Positions 18,635 through 28,863 of a stretch of 64,000 bases of DNA are shown piece by piece. The first letter of the stretch is position 1. Each line of letters starts with the position of its first letter. The DNA is from Citrobacter rodentium NBRC 105723 = DSM 16636. Its GTDB lineage: Bacteria; Pseudomonadota; Gammaproteobacteria; Enterobacterales; Enterobacteriaceae. The notes beneath the pieces were generated by a model. The model did not search any database and had not been told where the DNA came from. It worked only from the letters and a program-made list of their open reading frames with translations. The position numbers and the translations under genes are program-made. The stretch is from assembly GCF_021278985.1 (NCBI RefSeq), contig NZ_CP082833.1, positions 930,001 through 994,000 of the forward strand. Direction: 5' to 3'.

Positions 18635-19465
18635 TCATGTTCGTTTTCGCGCATTTATCGTATCTGCCAGCGCCATCGTCAGGCCAACCGCCAGTCCGGC
18701 GATGTGCGCCCCGTTAGCCATCGACATGCCAAACAGATCGAACCATCCGGCGACGATCCAGATTAACGCAAAAACTATCAGCCCGCCTTGCAGGTAGATA
18801 CCGCTCTGCGGATCGCGTACGCCGCGCAGCCAGACGTAGCCCATCAGTGCGTAGACCACGCCGGACAATCCGCCGAACCACGGGCCGCTGAATTTCTGCT
18901 GCACATAGCCGCTCAGCAAAGCGCTGATAACAGTAATCACAATTAGCTTGCCGCTGCCAAGCCGCTTCTCCACCGCCCCGCCAAGGTACCACCACCACAG
19001 CAGGTTGAAGAGAATATGCATCAGTGAGAAATGCATAAAGGCGTGGGTGAAGTAGCGCCAGACCTCAAATTTCAGTGACGGATCGAACGGCCACGCCAGC
19101 CACGCCATCACGGTTTGATAGCCAATCAGACTCTGAACAATAAACACCAGCACGCAGAGCGCCATGATAAACCAGGTCACCGGTCCGGCGCGCTCGCGCA
19201 GCGTGGCGAAAAACGGAAAACGACGATAATGCAGGCCGCTGCCGGTATGGCCGGACTGCCAGCTGGCCGCCAGATAGCGCGGATCGGCAGGGTTCTCCAG
19301 AAAACGCGCCAGCTCCACGCGCACCCGTTCGGCCTGGGACTCATCCGCCAGCCAGACATCGCTTTGCTGATGTTGTTGAATGGTCAGAATAACGCCCTGC
19401 GTCGCCATATAATCGACAAAGGCCTGCGCCACGCGGGGGTTAGCAAAAGAGGTAATCATCAACAT
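18635..19465 (-). CDS. glpG: Rhomboid intramembrane serine protease GlpG
   Basis: A 276-aa rhomboid protease of the inner membrane that cleaves within transmembrane segments. An N-terminal cytoplasmic domain (about 1-90) precedes six membrane helices. The catalytic dyad is S201 (in GGLSGVVYALMGY) and H254 (in NGAHIAGL), in the same positions as K-12. The conserved HFSLMHILFNLLWWWYLGG segment carries H150 and N154, which form the oxyanion site. It lies between glpE and glpR on the minus strand. Confidence 0.98.
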   Translation of the reverse strand: MLMITSFANPRVAQAFVDYMATQGVILTIQQHQQSDVWLADESQAERVRVELARFLENPADPRYLAASWQSGHTGSGLHYRRFPFFATLRERAGPVTWFIMALCVLVFIVQSLIGYQTVMAWLAWPFDPSLKFEVWRYFTHAFMHFSLMHILFNLLWWWYLGGAVEKRLGSGKLIVITVISALLSGYVQQKFSGPWFGGLSGVVYALMGYVWLRGVRDPQSGIYLQGGLIVFALIWIVAGWFDLFGMSMANGAHIAGLAVGLTMALADTINARKRT

Positions 19466-19540
19466 GGTTGCGATCGCTTAATCCATACAAAAGGAGACAG
19501 TATATAGGCCCTGCTTCGTTCCGGCTGCATCTTTGTTGGC

Positions 19541-19867
19541 TTAAGCGCCACTGGCGACTTCGGCGGGAAAATGACGGTGCCAGGCGTCAAAACCGCCATC
19601 GACGCTGTACACCGCGTCATAGCCCTGTTGTAGCAGATACTGCGCCGCCCCTTTACTGCTATTGCCGTGATAGCACATCACCATCACCGCCGTGTCAAAA
19701 TCATATTCGCGCATAAACGCGCCCAGCGTATCGTTCGTCAGATGAAACGCCTGCGGCGCGTGCCCCATCGCAAAACTTTGCGGATCGCGGATATCCACCA
19801 GCACCGCCGCGCCCTGTTGCAGCTTCTGGTGCGCTTCTTCAACGTTAATACATTCAAACTGATCCAT
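19541..19867 (-). CDS. glpE: Thiosulfate sulfurtransferase GlpE
   Basis: A 108-aa single-domain rhodanese. The active-site loop CYHGNSSK places the persulfide-forming cysteine at C65, as in K-12 GlpE. It transfers sulfur from thiosulfate to cyanide or thioredoxin in vitro; the physiological acceptor is uncertain. It is first in glpEGR, divergent from glpD across a 197-nt shared regulatory region. Confidence 0.97.
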   Translation of the reverse strand: MDQFECINVEEAHQKLQQGAAVLVDIRDPQSFAMGHAPQAFHLTNDTLGAFMREYDFDTAVMVMCYHGNSSKGAAQYLLQQGYDAVYSVDGGFDAWHRHFPAEVASGA

Positions 19868-19949
19868 AGATTCTCTTCTTTATTTTGCAGGTGACGCTTT
19901 TCAGGCATGTTACCGCTTAGTGTACGTCCCGGCGGCGGTGAAACGCCAT

Positions 19950-20050
19950 AATGTTATATGTATCACTGTAAATTGTTTATTCAATGTTACCAGGGGCGCG
20001 TTTTTTTGCTATTATGCTCGATAACGAACATTTATGAGCTATAACGAAAG
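19950..20050 (+). promoter_or_regulatory. glpD/glpE divergent promoter with GlpR operators
   Basis: A near-perfect GlpR operator atgctcgataacgaacattt lies at 20014-20033, and a second, weaker half-matching one (ttatgagctataacgaaag) directly follows to about 20050. K-12 glpD has two tandem operators in the same position. A CRP-like segment (tatgtatcactgtaaa) lies near 19957. Confidence 0.75.
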
Positions 20051-20064
20051 CGTAAGAGGACAGC

Positions 20065-21573
20065 ATGGAAACCAAAGATCTGATTGTGATAGGGGGAGGC
20101 ATCAACGGTGCCGGTATCGCGGCAGATGCCGCCGGACGCGGTTTATCCGTGCTGATGCTGGAAGCGCAGGATCTTGCGTGCGCCACCTCTTCCGCCAGCT
20201 CGAAACTTATTCACGGCGGCCTGCGCTACCTGGAGCACTATGAATTCCGTCTGGTCAGCGAAGCGCTGGCCGAACGTGAAGTATTGCTGAAAATGGCGCC
20301 GCATATCGCCTTCCCGATGCGATTCCGCCTGCCGCACCGCCCACATTTGCGTCCGGCATGGATGATCCGCATTGGTCTGTTTATGTACGATCACCTGGGT
20401 AAACGTACCAGCCTGCCGGGCTCGACCGGTTTGCGTTTTGGCTCAGAGTCCGTCCTGAAGCCCGAAATCGTGCGCGGTTTCGAATACTCTGACTGCTGGG
20501 TGGACGATGCCCGCCTGGTGCTGGCGAACGCGCAGATGGTGGTGCAAAAAGGCGGCGAGGTGTTAACCCGCACCCGGGCGACCGCCGCACGCCGCGAAAA
20601 CGGCCTGTGGATTGTCGAAGCGGAAGATATCGATACCGGCAAGAAATACACCTGGCAGGCGCGCGGTCTGGTTAACGCTACCGGTCCATGGGTAAAAGAA
20701 TTTTTCGACGAGGGGATGCACCTGCCGTCGCCGTACGGCATTCGTCTGATCAAAGGCAGCCATATCGTGGTGCCGCGCGTTCACAGCCAGAAACAGGCCT
20801 ACATCCTGCAAAACGAAGACAAGCGTATTGTGTTTGTGATTCCGTGGATGGAGGAGTTCTCGATCATCGGCACCACCGACGTCGAGTACCACGGCGACCC
20901 GAAAGCGGTGAAAATCGACGAAAGCGAAATTAACTATCTGCTGAAGGTGTATAACGCTCACTTTAAGAAACAGCTGGGTCGCGACGATATCGTCTGGACC
21001 TACTCCGGGGTGCGCCCGCTGTGCGATGACGAATCCGATTCGCCGCAGGCCATCACCCGTGACTATACGCTGGATATTCATGACGAGAACGGCAAAGCGC
21101 CGCTGCTATCAGTTTTCGGCGGCAAACTGACGACCTACCGCAAGCTCGCCGAACACGCGATGGAAAAACTGTCGGGTTACTATCAGGGCATTGGCCCAGC
21201 GTGGACCAAAGAGTGCGTGCTGCCGGGCGGAGATATCGGCGGCGATCGCGAAGATTACGCGGCGAAGCTGCGCCGTCGCTATCCGTTCCTGAGCGAATCG
21301 CTGGCGCGCCATTATGCGCGCACCTACGGCAGCAACAGCGGCTTGATTCTCGGCGAAGCGACGTCGCTGGCCGATCTCGGCGAGAATTTCGGCCACGAAT
21401 TCTATGAGGCGGAACTGAAGTACCTGGTGGACCACGAATGGGTTCGCCGCGCCGACGATGCGCTGTGGCGCCGCACCAAAGAGGGAATGTGGCTTAACGC
21501 CGAGCAACAGTCTCGCGTTACCCAGTGGTTGACGGCGTATATGGAAAAACATCCGTTGTCGTTGGCGTCGTAA
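20065..21573 (+). CDS. glpD: Aerobic glycerol-3-phosphate dehydrogenase GlpD
   Basis: A 502-aa FAD-dependent, membrane-associated enzyme that oxidises glycerol-3-phosphate to dihydroxyacetone phosphate and passes electrons to ubiquinone. The N-terminal Rossmann dinucleotide site is DLIVIGGGINGAGIAADAAGRG; GLRYLEHYEFRLV and the FGGKLTTYRKLAEHAM motif are conserved in the family. One residue longer than K-12 GlpD. GlpR-repressed and CRP-responsive through the region upstream. Confidence 0.98.
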   Translation: METKDLIVIGGGINGAGIAADAAGRGLSVLMLEAQDLACATSSASSKLIHGGLRYLEHYEFRLVSEALAEREVLLKMAPHIAFPMRFRLPHRPHLRPAWMIRIGLFMYDHLGKRTSLPGSTGLRFGSESVLKPEIVRGFEYSDCWVDDARLVLANAQMVVQKGGEVLTRTRATAARRENGLWIVEAEDIDTGKKYTWQARGLVNATGPWVKEFFDEGMHLPSPYGIRLIKGSHIVVPRVHSQKQAYILQNEDKRIVFVIPWMEEFSIIGTTDVEYHGDPKAVKIDESEINYLLKVYNAHFKKQLGRDDIVWTYSGVRPLCDDESDSPQAITRDYTLDIHDENGKAPLLSVFGGKLTTYRKLAEHAMEKLSGYYQGIGPAWTKECVLPGGDIGGDREDYAAKLRRRYPFLSESLARHYARTYGSNSGLILGEATSLADLGENFGHEFYEAELKYLVDHEWVRRADDALWRRTKEGMWLNAEQQSRVTQWLTAYMEKHPLSLAS

Positions 21574-21595
21574 AGAGTATACCGGATGGACTCAA

Positions 21596-21668
21596 ATGCC
21601 GGATGGCGGCTGCGCCTTATCCGGCCTACGGGCGAACGTAGGCCGGGCAAGCGAAGCGCCCCCGGCAA
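21596..21668. repeat. BIME between glpD and glgP
   Basis: Two inverted REP units (gccggatggcggctgcgcct and gtaggccgggcaagcgaagc) lie in the gap between the convergent stops of glpD and glgP, likely stabilising both mRNA ends. Confidence 0.85.
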
Positions 21669-21676
21669 TCTTCCTG

Positions 21677-24124
21677 TTACAACCGCACCGGATCGATATG
21701 CCAGATGGTGTCGGCATACTCCTGAATGGTTCTGTCGGATGAGAAATACCCCATATTGGCGATATTAAGCATCGTTTTGGCGGTCCACTCTTCCGGACGG
21801 CCATACAGCTCGTCGACCCTGTCCTGGCAATCAACGTAGCTGCGATAGTCCGCCAGCACCTGATAATGGTCGCCAAAGTTAATCAGCGAATCCACTAAAT
21901 CGCGATAGCGTCCCGGTTCGTCCGGGCTGAACACGCCGCTGCCGATTTGCGTCAGCACCTGATGCAGCTCCTCATCCTGTTCATAATACTCGCGCGGTTT
22001 GTAGCCCTGCCTGCGCAGCTCTTCCACCTCTTCTGCGGTATTACCAAAGATAAAGATATTCTCTTCGCCAACGTGCTCCTGCATCTCGACGTTCGCGCCG
22101 TCCAGCGTACCGATGGTCAGCGCGCCGTTAAGGGCGAATTTCATGTTACTGGTGCCCGACGCTTCGGTCCCCGCCAGCGAAATCTGCTCCGAAAGATCCG
22201 CCGCCGGAATGATCAGCTGCGCCAGACTGACGCTGTAGTTGGGAATAAACACCACCTTCAGCTTATCGCCAATCTGCGGATCGTTGTTAATCACCTTCGC
22301 CACGTCGTTAATCAGATGAATGATGTGTTTCGCCATGTAGTAGGCCGACGCGGCTTTACCGGCGAAAATATTGACCCGCGGCACCCACTGCGCGTCCGGA
22401 TCGGCCTTGATCCGGTTGTAGCGGGTGATGACGTGCAGCACGTTCATCAGCTGGCGTTTGTACTCATGGATACGTTTGATCTGCACATCAAACAGCGCTT
22501 TCGGGTTCACCACCACGTTAAGCTGTTGGGCGATATACACCGCCAGCCGCTTTTTATTTTCCAGCTTCGCCTGGCGCACCGCATGGTTCACCAGCGGAAA
22601 GTCGCAGTGTTGTTCCAGCTCGCTCAGCTGGCTGAGGTCGGTACGCCAGGTGCGGCCAATGTTCTCATCCAGCACGGCGGAGAGCGGCGGGTTCGCCAGC
22701 GCCAGCCAGCGACGCGGCGTTACGCCGTTAGTCACGTTGCAGAAGCGGGTCGGGAAGATCGTGGCGAAATCGGCGAATAGCGACTGTACCATCAGGTTGG
22801 AGTGCAGTTCAGATACTCCGTTCACCTTGTGGCTGACCACCACCGCCAGCCACGCCATGCGCACCCGGCGCCCGTTGGATTCATCAATAATCGAAGCGCG
22901 CCCCAGCAGGCTGGTATCGTTCGGATACTGCTCCTGGAGGGTTTTCAGGAAATAGTCGTTAATCTCAAAGATAATCTGCAAATGGCGCGGCAGGATCTTG
23001 CCCAGCATATCCACCGGCCAGGTTTCCAGCGCTTCGCTCATCAGCGTATGGTTGGTGTAGGAGAAGACCTGGCAGCAGACCTCAAAGGCGTCGTCCCAGC
23101 TGAACTTATGCTCGTCGATCAGCAGGCGCATCAGTTCCGGAATCGACAGCACCGGGTGTGTATCGTTCAGGTGAATGGCGATTTTATCCGCCAGATTTTT
23201 GTAGGTTTTATGCAGCTGATAATGACGGCTGAGAATATCCTGCACCGTGGCGGAGACGAGGAAATACTCCTGGCGCAGACGCAGTTCACGCCCGGAATAG
23301 GTCGAGTCGTCCGGATACAGCACGCGCGATACGTTCTCGGAGTGGTTTTTATCCTCCACCGCCGCGAAATAGTCGCCCTGGTTGAACTTACCGAGGTTGA
23401 TTTCGCTACTGGCCTGGGCGTTCCACAGACGCAGCGTGTTGGTCGCATCAGTGTCGTAGCCGGGGATAATCTGGTCGTAGGCCACCGCGAGGATCTCTTC
23501 GGTTTCAATCCAGCGCGTTTTCTTGCCTTCCTGCTGGATACGCCCGCCAAAACGCACTTTATAACGCGTATTGTGGCGTTTAAACTCCCACGGGTTGCCG
23601 TACTCCAGCCAGTAGTCAGGCGACTCTTTCTGTCGCCCGTCGACGATGTTCTGTTTGAACATACCGTAGTCATAGCGAATGCCGTAGCCGCGTCCCGGTA
23701 GCCCTAAGGTCGCCAGCGAATCAAGGAAACAGGCCGCCAGACGCCCCAGGCCGCCGTTGCCGAGGCCGGGGTCATTTTCTTCATCAATCAATTCTTCGAG
23801 ATCTAACCCCATCGCTTCCAGCGCGCCTTTGACATCGTCATAAATGCCTAACGACAGCAGAGCGTTAGAGAGCGTGCGGCCAATCAGGAACTCCATCGAC
23901 AGATAGTAGACCTGGCGGGTTTCCTGCGACAACTGGGCGCGGTTAGAACGTAGCCAGCGCTCCACGAGACGATCGCGCACCGCAAACAGCGTGGCGTTCA
24001 ACCATTCATGCTTATTGGCAATGACTGGATCTTTACCAATCGTGAACATCAGCTTATAGGCAATAGAGTGCTTCAGCGCTTCTACGCTCAGTGTCGGCGA
24101 TGCATAGGTAAAAGGAGCATTCAT
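21677..24124 (-). CDS. glgP: Glycogen phosphorylase GlgP
   Basis: An 815-aa GT35 phosphorylase that releases glucose-1-phosphate from glycogen. The PLP-lysine motif EASGTSNMKFALNGALTIG is intact. The N-terminal motifs QVYYLSMEFLIGR and GNGGLGRLAACFLDSLAT match MalP, its paralogue at 10062. The length equals that of K-12 GlgP. It is the last gene of glgBXCAP, 19 nt after glgA. HPr modulates this enzyme in E. coli. Confidence 0.98.
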   Translation of the reverse strand: MNAPFTYASPTLSVEALKHSIAYKLMFTIGKDPVIANKHEWLNATLFAVRDRLVERWLRSNRAQLSQETRQVYYLSMEFLIGRTLSNALLSLGIYDDVKGALEAMGLDLEELIDEENDPGLGNGGLGRLAACFLDSLATLGLPGRGYGIRYDYGMFKQNIVDGRQKESPDYWLEYGNPWEFKRHNTRYKVRFGGRIQQEGKKTRWIETEEILAVAYDQIIPGYDTDATNTLRLWNAQASSEINLGKFNQGDYFAAVEDKNHSENVSRVLYPDDSTYSGRELRLRQEYFLVSATVQDILSRHYQLHKTYKNLADKIAIHLNDTHPVLSIPELMRLLIDEHKFSWDDAFEVCCQVFSYTNHTLMSEALETWPVDMLGKILPRHLQIIFEINDYFLKTLQEQYPNDTSLLGRASIIDESNGRRVRMAWLAVVVSHKVNGVSELHSNLMVQSLFADFATIFPTRFCNVTNGVTPRRWLALANPPLSAVLDENIGRTWRTDLSQLSELEQHCDFPLVNHAVRQAKLENKKRLAVYIAQQLNVVVNPKALFDVQIKRIHEYKRQLMNVLHVITRYNRIKADPDAQWVPRVNIFAGKAASAYYMAKHIIHLINDVAKVINNDPQIGDKLKVVFIPNYSVSLAQLIIPAADLSEQISLAGTEASGTSNMKFALNGALTIGTLDGANVEMQEHVGEENIFIFGNTAEEVEELRRQGYKPREYYEQDEELHQVLTQIGSGVFSPDEPGRYRDLVDSLINFGDHYQVLADYRSYVDCQDRVDELYGRPEEWTAKTMLNIANMGYFSSDRTIQEYADTIWHIDPVRL

Positions 24125-24143
24125 AATGGTGATTCCTGAATAA

Positions 24144-25577
24144 CTATTTCAAGCGATAGTAAAGCTCGCGGTAAGACTTCGCCGCGACCTGCCAGCTAAA
24201 ATCCATCGCCATCGCTTGCCGTTGCACAAACCGCCAGAGCGAAGGTCGCGACCACAACACAAAAGCACGGCGGATCGCCCGCAGCAGTGACCAGGCGTTG
24301 CTGTCCTCAAATACAAACCCGCTGGCGATACCGTCAGCCAGGTTTTCCAGCGAACTGTCAGACACCGTATCCGCAAGACCGCCGGTGCGCCGCACCAGCG
24401 GCAGGGTGCCGTATTTCAGGCCATACAGCTGCGTTAAGCCGCACGGCTCAAAGCGGCTCGGCACCAGAATCACGTCCGCACCGCCCATAATACGGTGCGA
24501 GAAGGCTTCGTGATAGCCAATCTGCACCCCCACCTGGCCGGGATGCTCCGCCGCCGCCGCGAGAAAGCCCTCCTGCAACACCGGATCGCCCGCGCCGAGC
24601 AGCGCCAGTTGCCCACCCTGCTCCAGTAAGCCTGGCAGCGCCTCCAGCACCAGGTCCAGCCCTTTCTGACTGGTCAGACGGCTGACGACGGCGAACAGCG
24701 GCACTTTATCGTTGACCTTCAGCCCCATCGCAATCTGCAGCTGGCGCTTGTTCTCGGCCTTCTCTTCCAGCGAGTCCCGCGAGTAGCGCGAGGCCAGCAA
24801 AAGGTCCGTTTCCGGACTCCATATTTTTTCATCCACGCCGTTCAGCACGCCGGAAAGGCGTCCTTCGCGGTGGCGCTGTTGCAGCAGCCCTTCCATACCG
24901 TAGGCGAACTGCGGTTCGGTAATCTCCCGCGCATAGGTCGGGCTCACCGCCGTAATATGGTCGGCATAATACAGACCGGCCTTCAGGAAGGAGATCTGTC
25001 CGTTGAACTCCAGCCCATGCATATTGAAAAACGACCAGGGCAACTGGATCTCATTCATATGCTGTGCATAAAACATGCCCTGATACGCCAGGTTGTGGAC
25101 GGTAAAGACCGACCTCGCCGGACGCCCGCGCGCCGCCAGATAGGCCGGCGTCAGGCCAGCGTGCCAGTCGTGCGCGTGCACCACGTCAGGGCGCCAGAAT
25201 GGGTCAAGGCCGCAGGCCATTTCACATCCTACCCACCCGAGCAGCGCAAAGCGCAGCACGTTGTCGGTATAGGCGTACAGGTTGGTATCGTGATACGGAC
25301 TCCCCGGACGATCGTAGAGGTGCGGGGCGTCAATCAGGTAGATCCCCACCCCGTTGTAATGCCCGAACAGCAGGCTGATTTTACCCGCGAAGGTGTCGCG
25401 CCGCGTGACCACCTGCGCATCGGTAATGCCGCGCCGAAGGTCAGGAAACGCGGGCAACAGGACGCGCGCATCCACGCCATCCGCAATTTGCGCCGCAGGT
25501 AACGCGCCTAATACATCTGCCAGACCACCTGTTTTAAGCAGGGGGAACATCTCCGAACATACGTGTAAAACCTGCAT
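24144..25577 (-). CDS. glgA: Glycogen synthase GlgA
   Basis: A 477-aa GT5 synthase that adds ADP-glucose to the non-reducing end of glycogen. The ADP-glucose-binding KTGGLADV motif starts at K15, and a C-terminal EPCGLTQLYGLKYGTLP plus RRTGGLADTV motif is present. The length equals that of K-12. Its ATG overlaps the end of glgC (shared position 25577), so translation is probably coupled. Confidence 0.98.
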   Translation of the reverse strand: MQVLHVCSEMFPLLKTGGLADVLGALPAAQIADGVDARVLLPAFPDLRRGITDAQVVTRRDTFAGKISLLFGHYNGVGIYLIDAPHLYDRPGSPYHDTNLYAYTDNVLRFALLGWVGCEMACGLDPFWRPDVVHAHDWHAGLTPAYLAARGRPARSVFTVHNLAYQGMFYAQHMNEIQLPWSFFNMHGLEFNGQISFLKAGLYYADHITAVSPTYAREITEPQFAYGMEGLLQQRHREGRLSGVLNGVDEKIWSPETDLLLASRYSRDSLEEKAENKRQLQIAMGLKVNDKVPLFAVVSRLTSQKGLDLVLEALPGLLEQGGQLALLGAGDPVLQEGFLAAAAEHPGQVGVQIGYHEAFSHRIMGGADVILVPSRFEPCGLTQLYGLKYGTLPLVRRTGGLADTVSDSSLENLADGIASGFVFEDSNAWSLLRAIRRAFVLWSRPSLWRFVQRQAMAMDFSWQVAAKSYRELYYRLK

Positions 25578-26872
25578 TATCGCTCCTGTTTGACGTGCAG
25601 TTTGCGCAACATGTCGCGCGTAACTAAAACAATGCCTTCTTCGGATCGGTAGAAGCGACGGGCATCTTCTTCAGCGTTTTCGCCAATCACCATCCCTTCA
25701 GGAATAACGCAGGCACGATCGATAATGCACCGGCGCAGGCGGCATGAGCGCCCCACCCAGACTTCCGGCAGTAACACCGCCGAATCAATATTACAGAATG
25801 AATTGACCCGCACGCGCGGGAACAGGACGGACTGCACCACCACCGAGCCGGAAATAATACAGCCGCCGGAAACCAGCGAGTTCAGGGTCATACCGTGGCT
25901 GCCGGAGCGATCCTGAACGAACTTCGCAGGCGGTAAGGACTCCATATGGGTGCGAATCGGCCAGTTCTGGTCGTACATATCCAGCTCCGGCGTGACCGAG
26001 GCCAGATCGAGGTTAGCTTTCCAGTACGCCTCAAGCGTCCCGACATCGCGCCAGTAGGGTTCCGATTCCGGATCGGACTGCACGCAGGAGAGCGGGAAAG
26101 GATGCGCCCAGGCCATACCGGCTTTGGTGACGGCCGGAATAATATCTTTACCGAAGTCGTGGCTTGAGGCGTCGTTAGCGTCGTCCTGTTCCAGCAGTTC
26201 GTACAAATATTCGGCGTCGAAAATATAGATCCCCATACTGGCGAGGGATTTGGTGGCGTCGCCCGGCATCGCTGGCGGGTTCGCCGGTTTTTCAACGAAC
26301 TCAATGACCTTGTCGTGTTCGTCCACCGCCATCACGCCGAAGGCGCTGGCTTCCTCAATGGGCACCGGCATACAGGCCACGGTACAGCGCGCGCCCTTCT
26401 CCACGTGGTCGATAAGCATACGCGAGTAGTCCTGCTTATAGATGTGGTCGCCGGCGAGGATCACCACATATTCCGCTTTATAGCGGCGGATAATGTCAAG
26501 GTTTTGCGTCACGGCATCGGCGGTGCCGCGATACCAGTTTTCTCCCTGCATACGCTGCTGAGCGGGCAGCAGATCGACGAACTCGTTCATCTCTTCGCTG
26601 AAAAACGACCAGCCGCGCTGAATATGCTGAACCAGGGTATGTGACTGATATTGCGTAATTACGCCGATGCGACGGATCCCGGAGTTAAGACAGTTTGATA
26701 AGGCAAAATCGATAATGCGGAATTTACCGCCAAAGTGAACGGCCGGTTTAGCGCGCTTGTTGGTTAAATCTTTCAGACGTGTGCCACGTCCACCCGCCAG
26801 GATCAGGGCAACAGACTTCAGCGGCAACTGGCGCGCCAACATTAAACGGTCGTTCTTCTCTAAACTCACCAT
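25577..26872 (-). CDS. glgC: Glucose-1-phosphate adenylyltransferase GlgC
   Basis: Makes ADP-glucose, the committed and allosteric step of glycogen synthesis (activated by fructose-1,6-bisphosphate, inhibited by AMP). A 431-aa protein beginning MVSLEKND, the K-12 N-terminus; I chose the ATG at 26872, preceded by a ggag ribosome site, over the in-frame upstream codon at 26908. The nucleotidyltransferase motif LILAGGRGTRLKDLT and the KPAVHFGGKFRIIDF segment are intact, and the C-terminal left-handed beta-helix follows from about residue 310. Confidence 0.97.
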   Translation of the reverse strand: MVSLEKNDRLMLARQLPLKSVALILAGGRGTRLKDLTNKRAKPAVHFGGKFRIIDFALSNCLNSGIRRIGVITQYQSHTLVQHIQRGWSFFSEEMNEFVDLLPAQQRMQGENWYRGTADAVTQNLDIIRRYKAEYVVILAGDHIYKQDYSRMLIDHVEKGARCTVACMPVPIEEASAFGVMAVDEHDKVIEFVEKPANPPAMPGDATKSLASMGIYIFDAEYLYELLEQDDANDASSHDFGKDIIPAVTKAGMAWAHPFPLSCVQSDPESEPYWRDVGTLEAYWKANLDLASVTPELDMYDQNWPIRTHMESLPPAKFVQDRSGSHGMTLNSLVSGGCIISGSVVVQSVLFPRVRVNSFCNIDSAVLLPEVWVGRSCRLRRCIIDRACVIPEGMVIGENAEEDARRFYRSEEGIVLVTRDMLRKLHVKQER

Positions 26873-26886
26873 GACTAACTCCTTTT

Positions 26887-28863
26887 TTATCCTCTCTGGA
26901 ACACACACAGTCCATGCGCAGGTCCCGGCCAGACAGCCGTAATCACCGGATTATCCTCACCGGCAAATGGGGGAACGGCACGCCATTCCCCTTCGGGTAA
27001 TACAATTTCTGCAACGTCAGGCGTGGCATTAATGGTGATAAGAAAACGGTCCGACAGCAGGATTTGCATCAGCCTGACGCCGTTTTGCCACTCATTTGCG
27101 CTTAATGGCTGCGCGTAGCGATTCAGCCAGCGCACATTGCCATCTCCCTCTTCCCACCACCGATCCGCCACCAGCGCAGGAATTTGCTGACGCAGATGAA
27201 TCAGGGCAGCGGTAAACTCCGTTAAGCCGTCGCTTGCCTGCGACCAGTCCAGCCAGGTCAGCGCATTGTCCTGGCAGTAGGCGTTATTATTGCCATGCTG
27301 GCTGTGACCATGTTCATCGCCAGCCAGCAGCATCGGCGTCCCCTGAGAGAGCAGCAGCGTCGTCAGCAGGGCATGAACGCTGTCGCGCCGACGCTCAACC
27401 ACTTCCAGCGTGCCGCCTAACCCTTCTTTACCATGATTATTGCTATGGTTATTGTCGGTTCCGTCCCGATTTTCCTCTCCGTTTGCCTCATTGTGTTTCT
27501 GGTTGAAACAAACGCAGTCCCTGAGCGTGAATCCATCATGGGCAGTCACCAGATTGACCGACGCGCCGGGCTGGCGTCCGCTGCGTTTAAACACATCGCT
27601 GGAGGCGGCAAAACGGCTGGCGAACTCGCCGAGCGTCACATTTTGCTGCAACCAGAAGCGGCGCATGGCATCGCGAAAGTGGTCGTTCCACTCGGCAAAC
27701 GGCGGCGGAAAATTGCCGACCTGATATCCGCCCTCGCCGATATCCCACGGTTCGGCAATCAGCTTCACGCCGGAGAGCAGCGGACAATTTTTGATCGCCG
27801 TAAACAGCGGCGCGTCCTGACGAAACGCGGGGGTCCGCCCCATTACCGACGCCAGATCAAAACGAAAACCATCAACGTGACAGGTTTCCACCCAGTAGCG
27901 CAGGCATTCGCAGGCGTACTCCACTACCTGAGGATGACTCAGGTTCAGGGTGTTGCCGCAGCCGGTCCAGTTGTGGTAATCGCCATCGTCCCTTATCCAA
28001 TAATAGCTACGGTTGTCGATTCCGCGCAGAGAGAAGAGAGGTCCGTCCAGATCCAGCTCAGCGCTGTGGTTCAGCACGATATCGAGAATGACCTCGATAC
28101 CGGCTTTGTGCAGCGCTTTCACCGCATCGCGAAACTCGTCGAGCGCCGTTTCGGGCGAACAGGCGTATGCCGGATGCAGCGCAAACAGCGCCACCGGGTT
28201 GTAGCCCCAGTAGTTAGAGAGTCCCAGGCGCTGTAACCGCGGTTCGCTGGCGAAATGCGCCACCGGCAGCAGCTCCAGCGCGGTGATCCCCAGGCGCTTA
28301 AAGTAAGCAATCATCACCGGATGACCGAGCGCCCTCCAGGTACCGCGAATTTCCGCCGGAATCTGCGGATGCAGACAGGTTAAGCCTTTGACGTGAGCCT
28401 CATAGATGACGGTGTTGCCCCACGGCGTGCGCGGCGGCGTATCGTCCTCCCAGTCATACCGATCGGCAGTGACCACGCATTTCGGCGCAATGGCGGCGTT
28501 ATCGCGATGATCCGGTTCGTCATAGCCAGCATGGAACAGCGGATTATCAGTAAAATCACCGTCAACGCGCCGCGCGCAGGGGTCAATCAGCAGCTTCGCC
28601 GGATTAAAAAGATGCCCCTGCGCGGGCGACCACGGACCATGCACGCGATAGCCGTAGCGCAAACCGGGACGCGCGCCGGGTAAATAGCCGTGCCAGATAT
28701 CCCCGCTGCGCGCGGGCAAGTCGTAGCGCTGCTCGTTGCCCTGCGCGTCAAACACGCACAGCTCAACGCGCCCGGCATGGGCGGAAAACAGCGTGAAGTT
28801 CACGCCGCTTCCGTCATACGTGGCGCCGAGAGGCGTGGCGTTCCCCGTCGCCAGTTGGCTCAT
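26887..28863 (-). CDS. glgX: Glycogen debranching enzyme GlgX
   Basis: Isoamylase-type GH13 enzyme that trims limit-dextrin branches left by GlgP. The 658-aa form starts at the ATG at 28863 (MSQLATGNATPLGA), matching the K-12 N-terminus. A 54-residue upstream extension to 29025 lies inside glgB in another frame and is not credible. Catalytic landmarks are VDGFRFDLASVMGR (nucleophile), LIAEPWDIGEGGYQ (acid) and NLVTAHDGFTLRD. The ATG overlaps the glgB stop as ATGA. Confidence 0.96.
   Translation of the reverse strand: MSQLATGNATPLGATYDGSGVNFTLFSAHAGRVELCVFDAQGNEQRYDLPARSGDIWHGYLPGARPGLRYGYRVHGPWSPAQGHLFNPAKLLIDPCARRVDGDFTDNPLFHAGYDEPDHRDNAAIAPKCVVTADRYDWEDDTPPRTPWGNTVIYEAHVKGLTCLHPQIPAEIRGTWRALGHPVMIAYFKRLGITALELLPVAHFASEPRLQRLGLSNYWGYNPVALFALHPAYACSPETALDEFRDAVKALHKAGIEVILDIVLNHSAELDLDGPLFSLRGIDNRSYYWIRDDGDYHNWTGCGNTLNLSHPQVVEYACECLRYWVETCHVDGFRFDLASVMGRTPAFRQDAPLFTAIKNCPLLSGVKLIAEPWDIGEGGYQVGNFPPPFAEWNDHFRDAMRRFWLQQNVTLGEFASRFAASSDVFKRSGRQPGASVNLVTAHDGFTLRDCVCFNQKHNEANGEENRDGTDNNHSNNHGKEGLGGTLEVVERRRDSVHALLTTLLLSQGTPMLLAGDEHGHSQHGNNNAYCQDNALTWLDWSQASDGLTEFTAALIHLRQQIPALVADRWWEEGDGNVRWLNRYAQPLSANEWQNGVRLMQILLSDRFLITINATPDVAEIVLPEGEWRAVPPFAGEDNPVITAVWPGPAHGLCVFQRG

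Noticed and set aside
27433..28236. A 267-aa open frame antisense to glgX
   Set aside because: Lies inside the conserved GlgX catalytic domain; no family or start signal.
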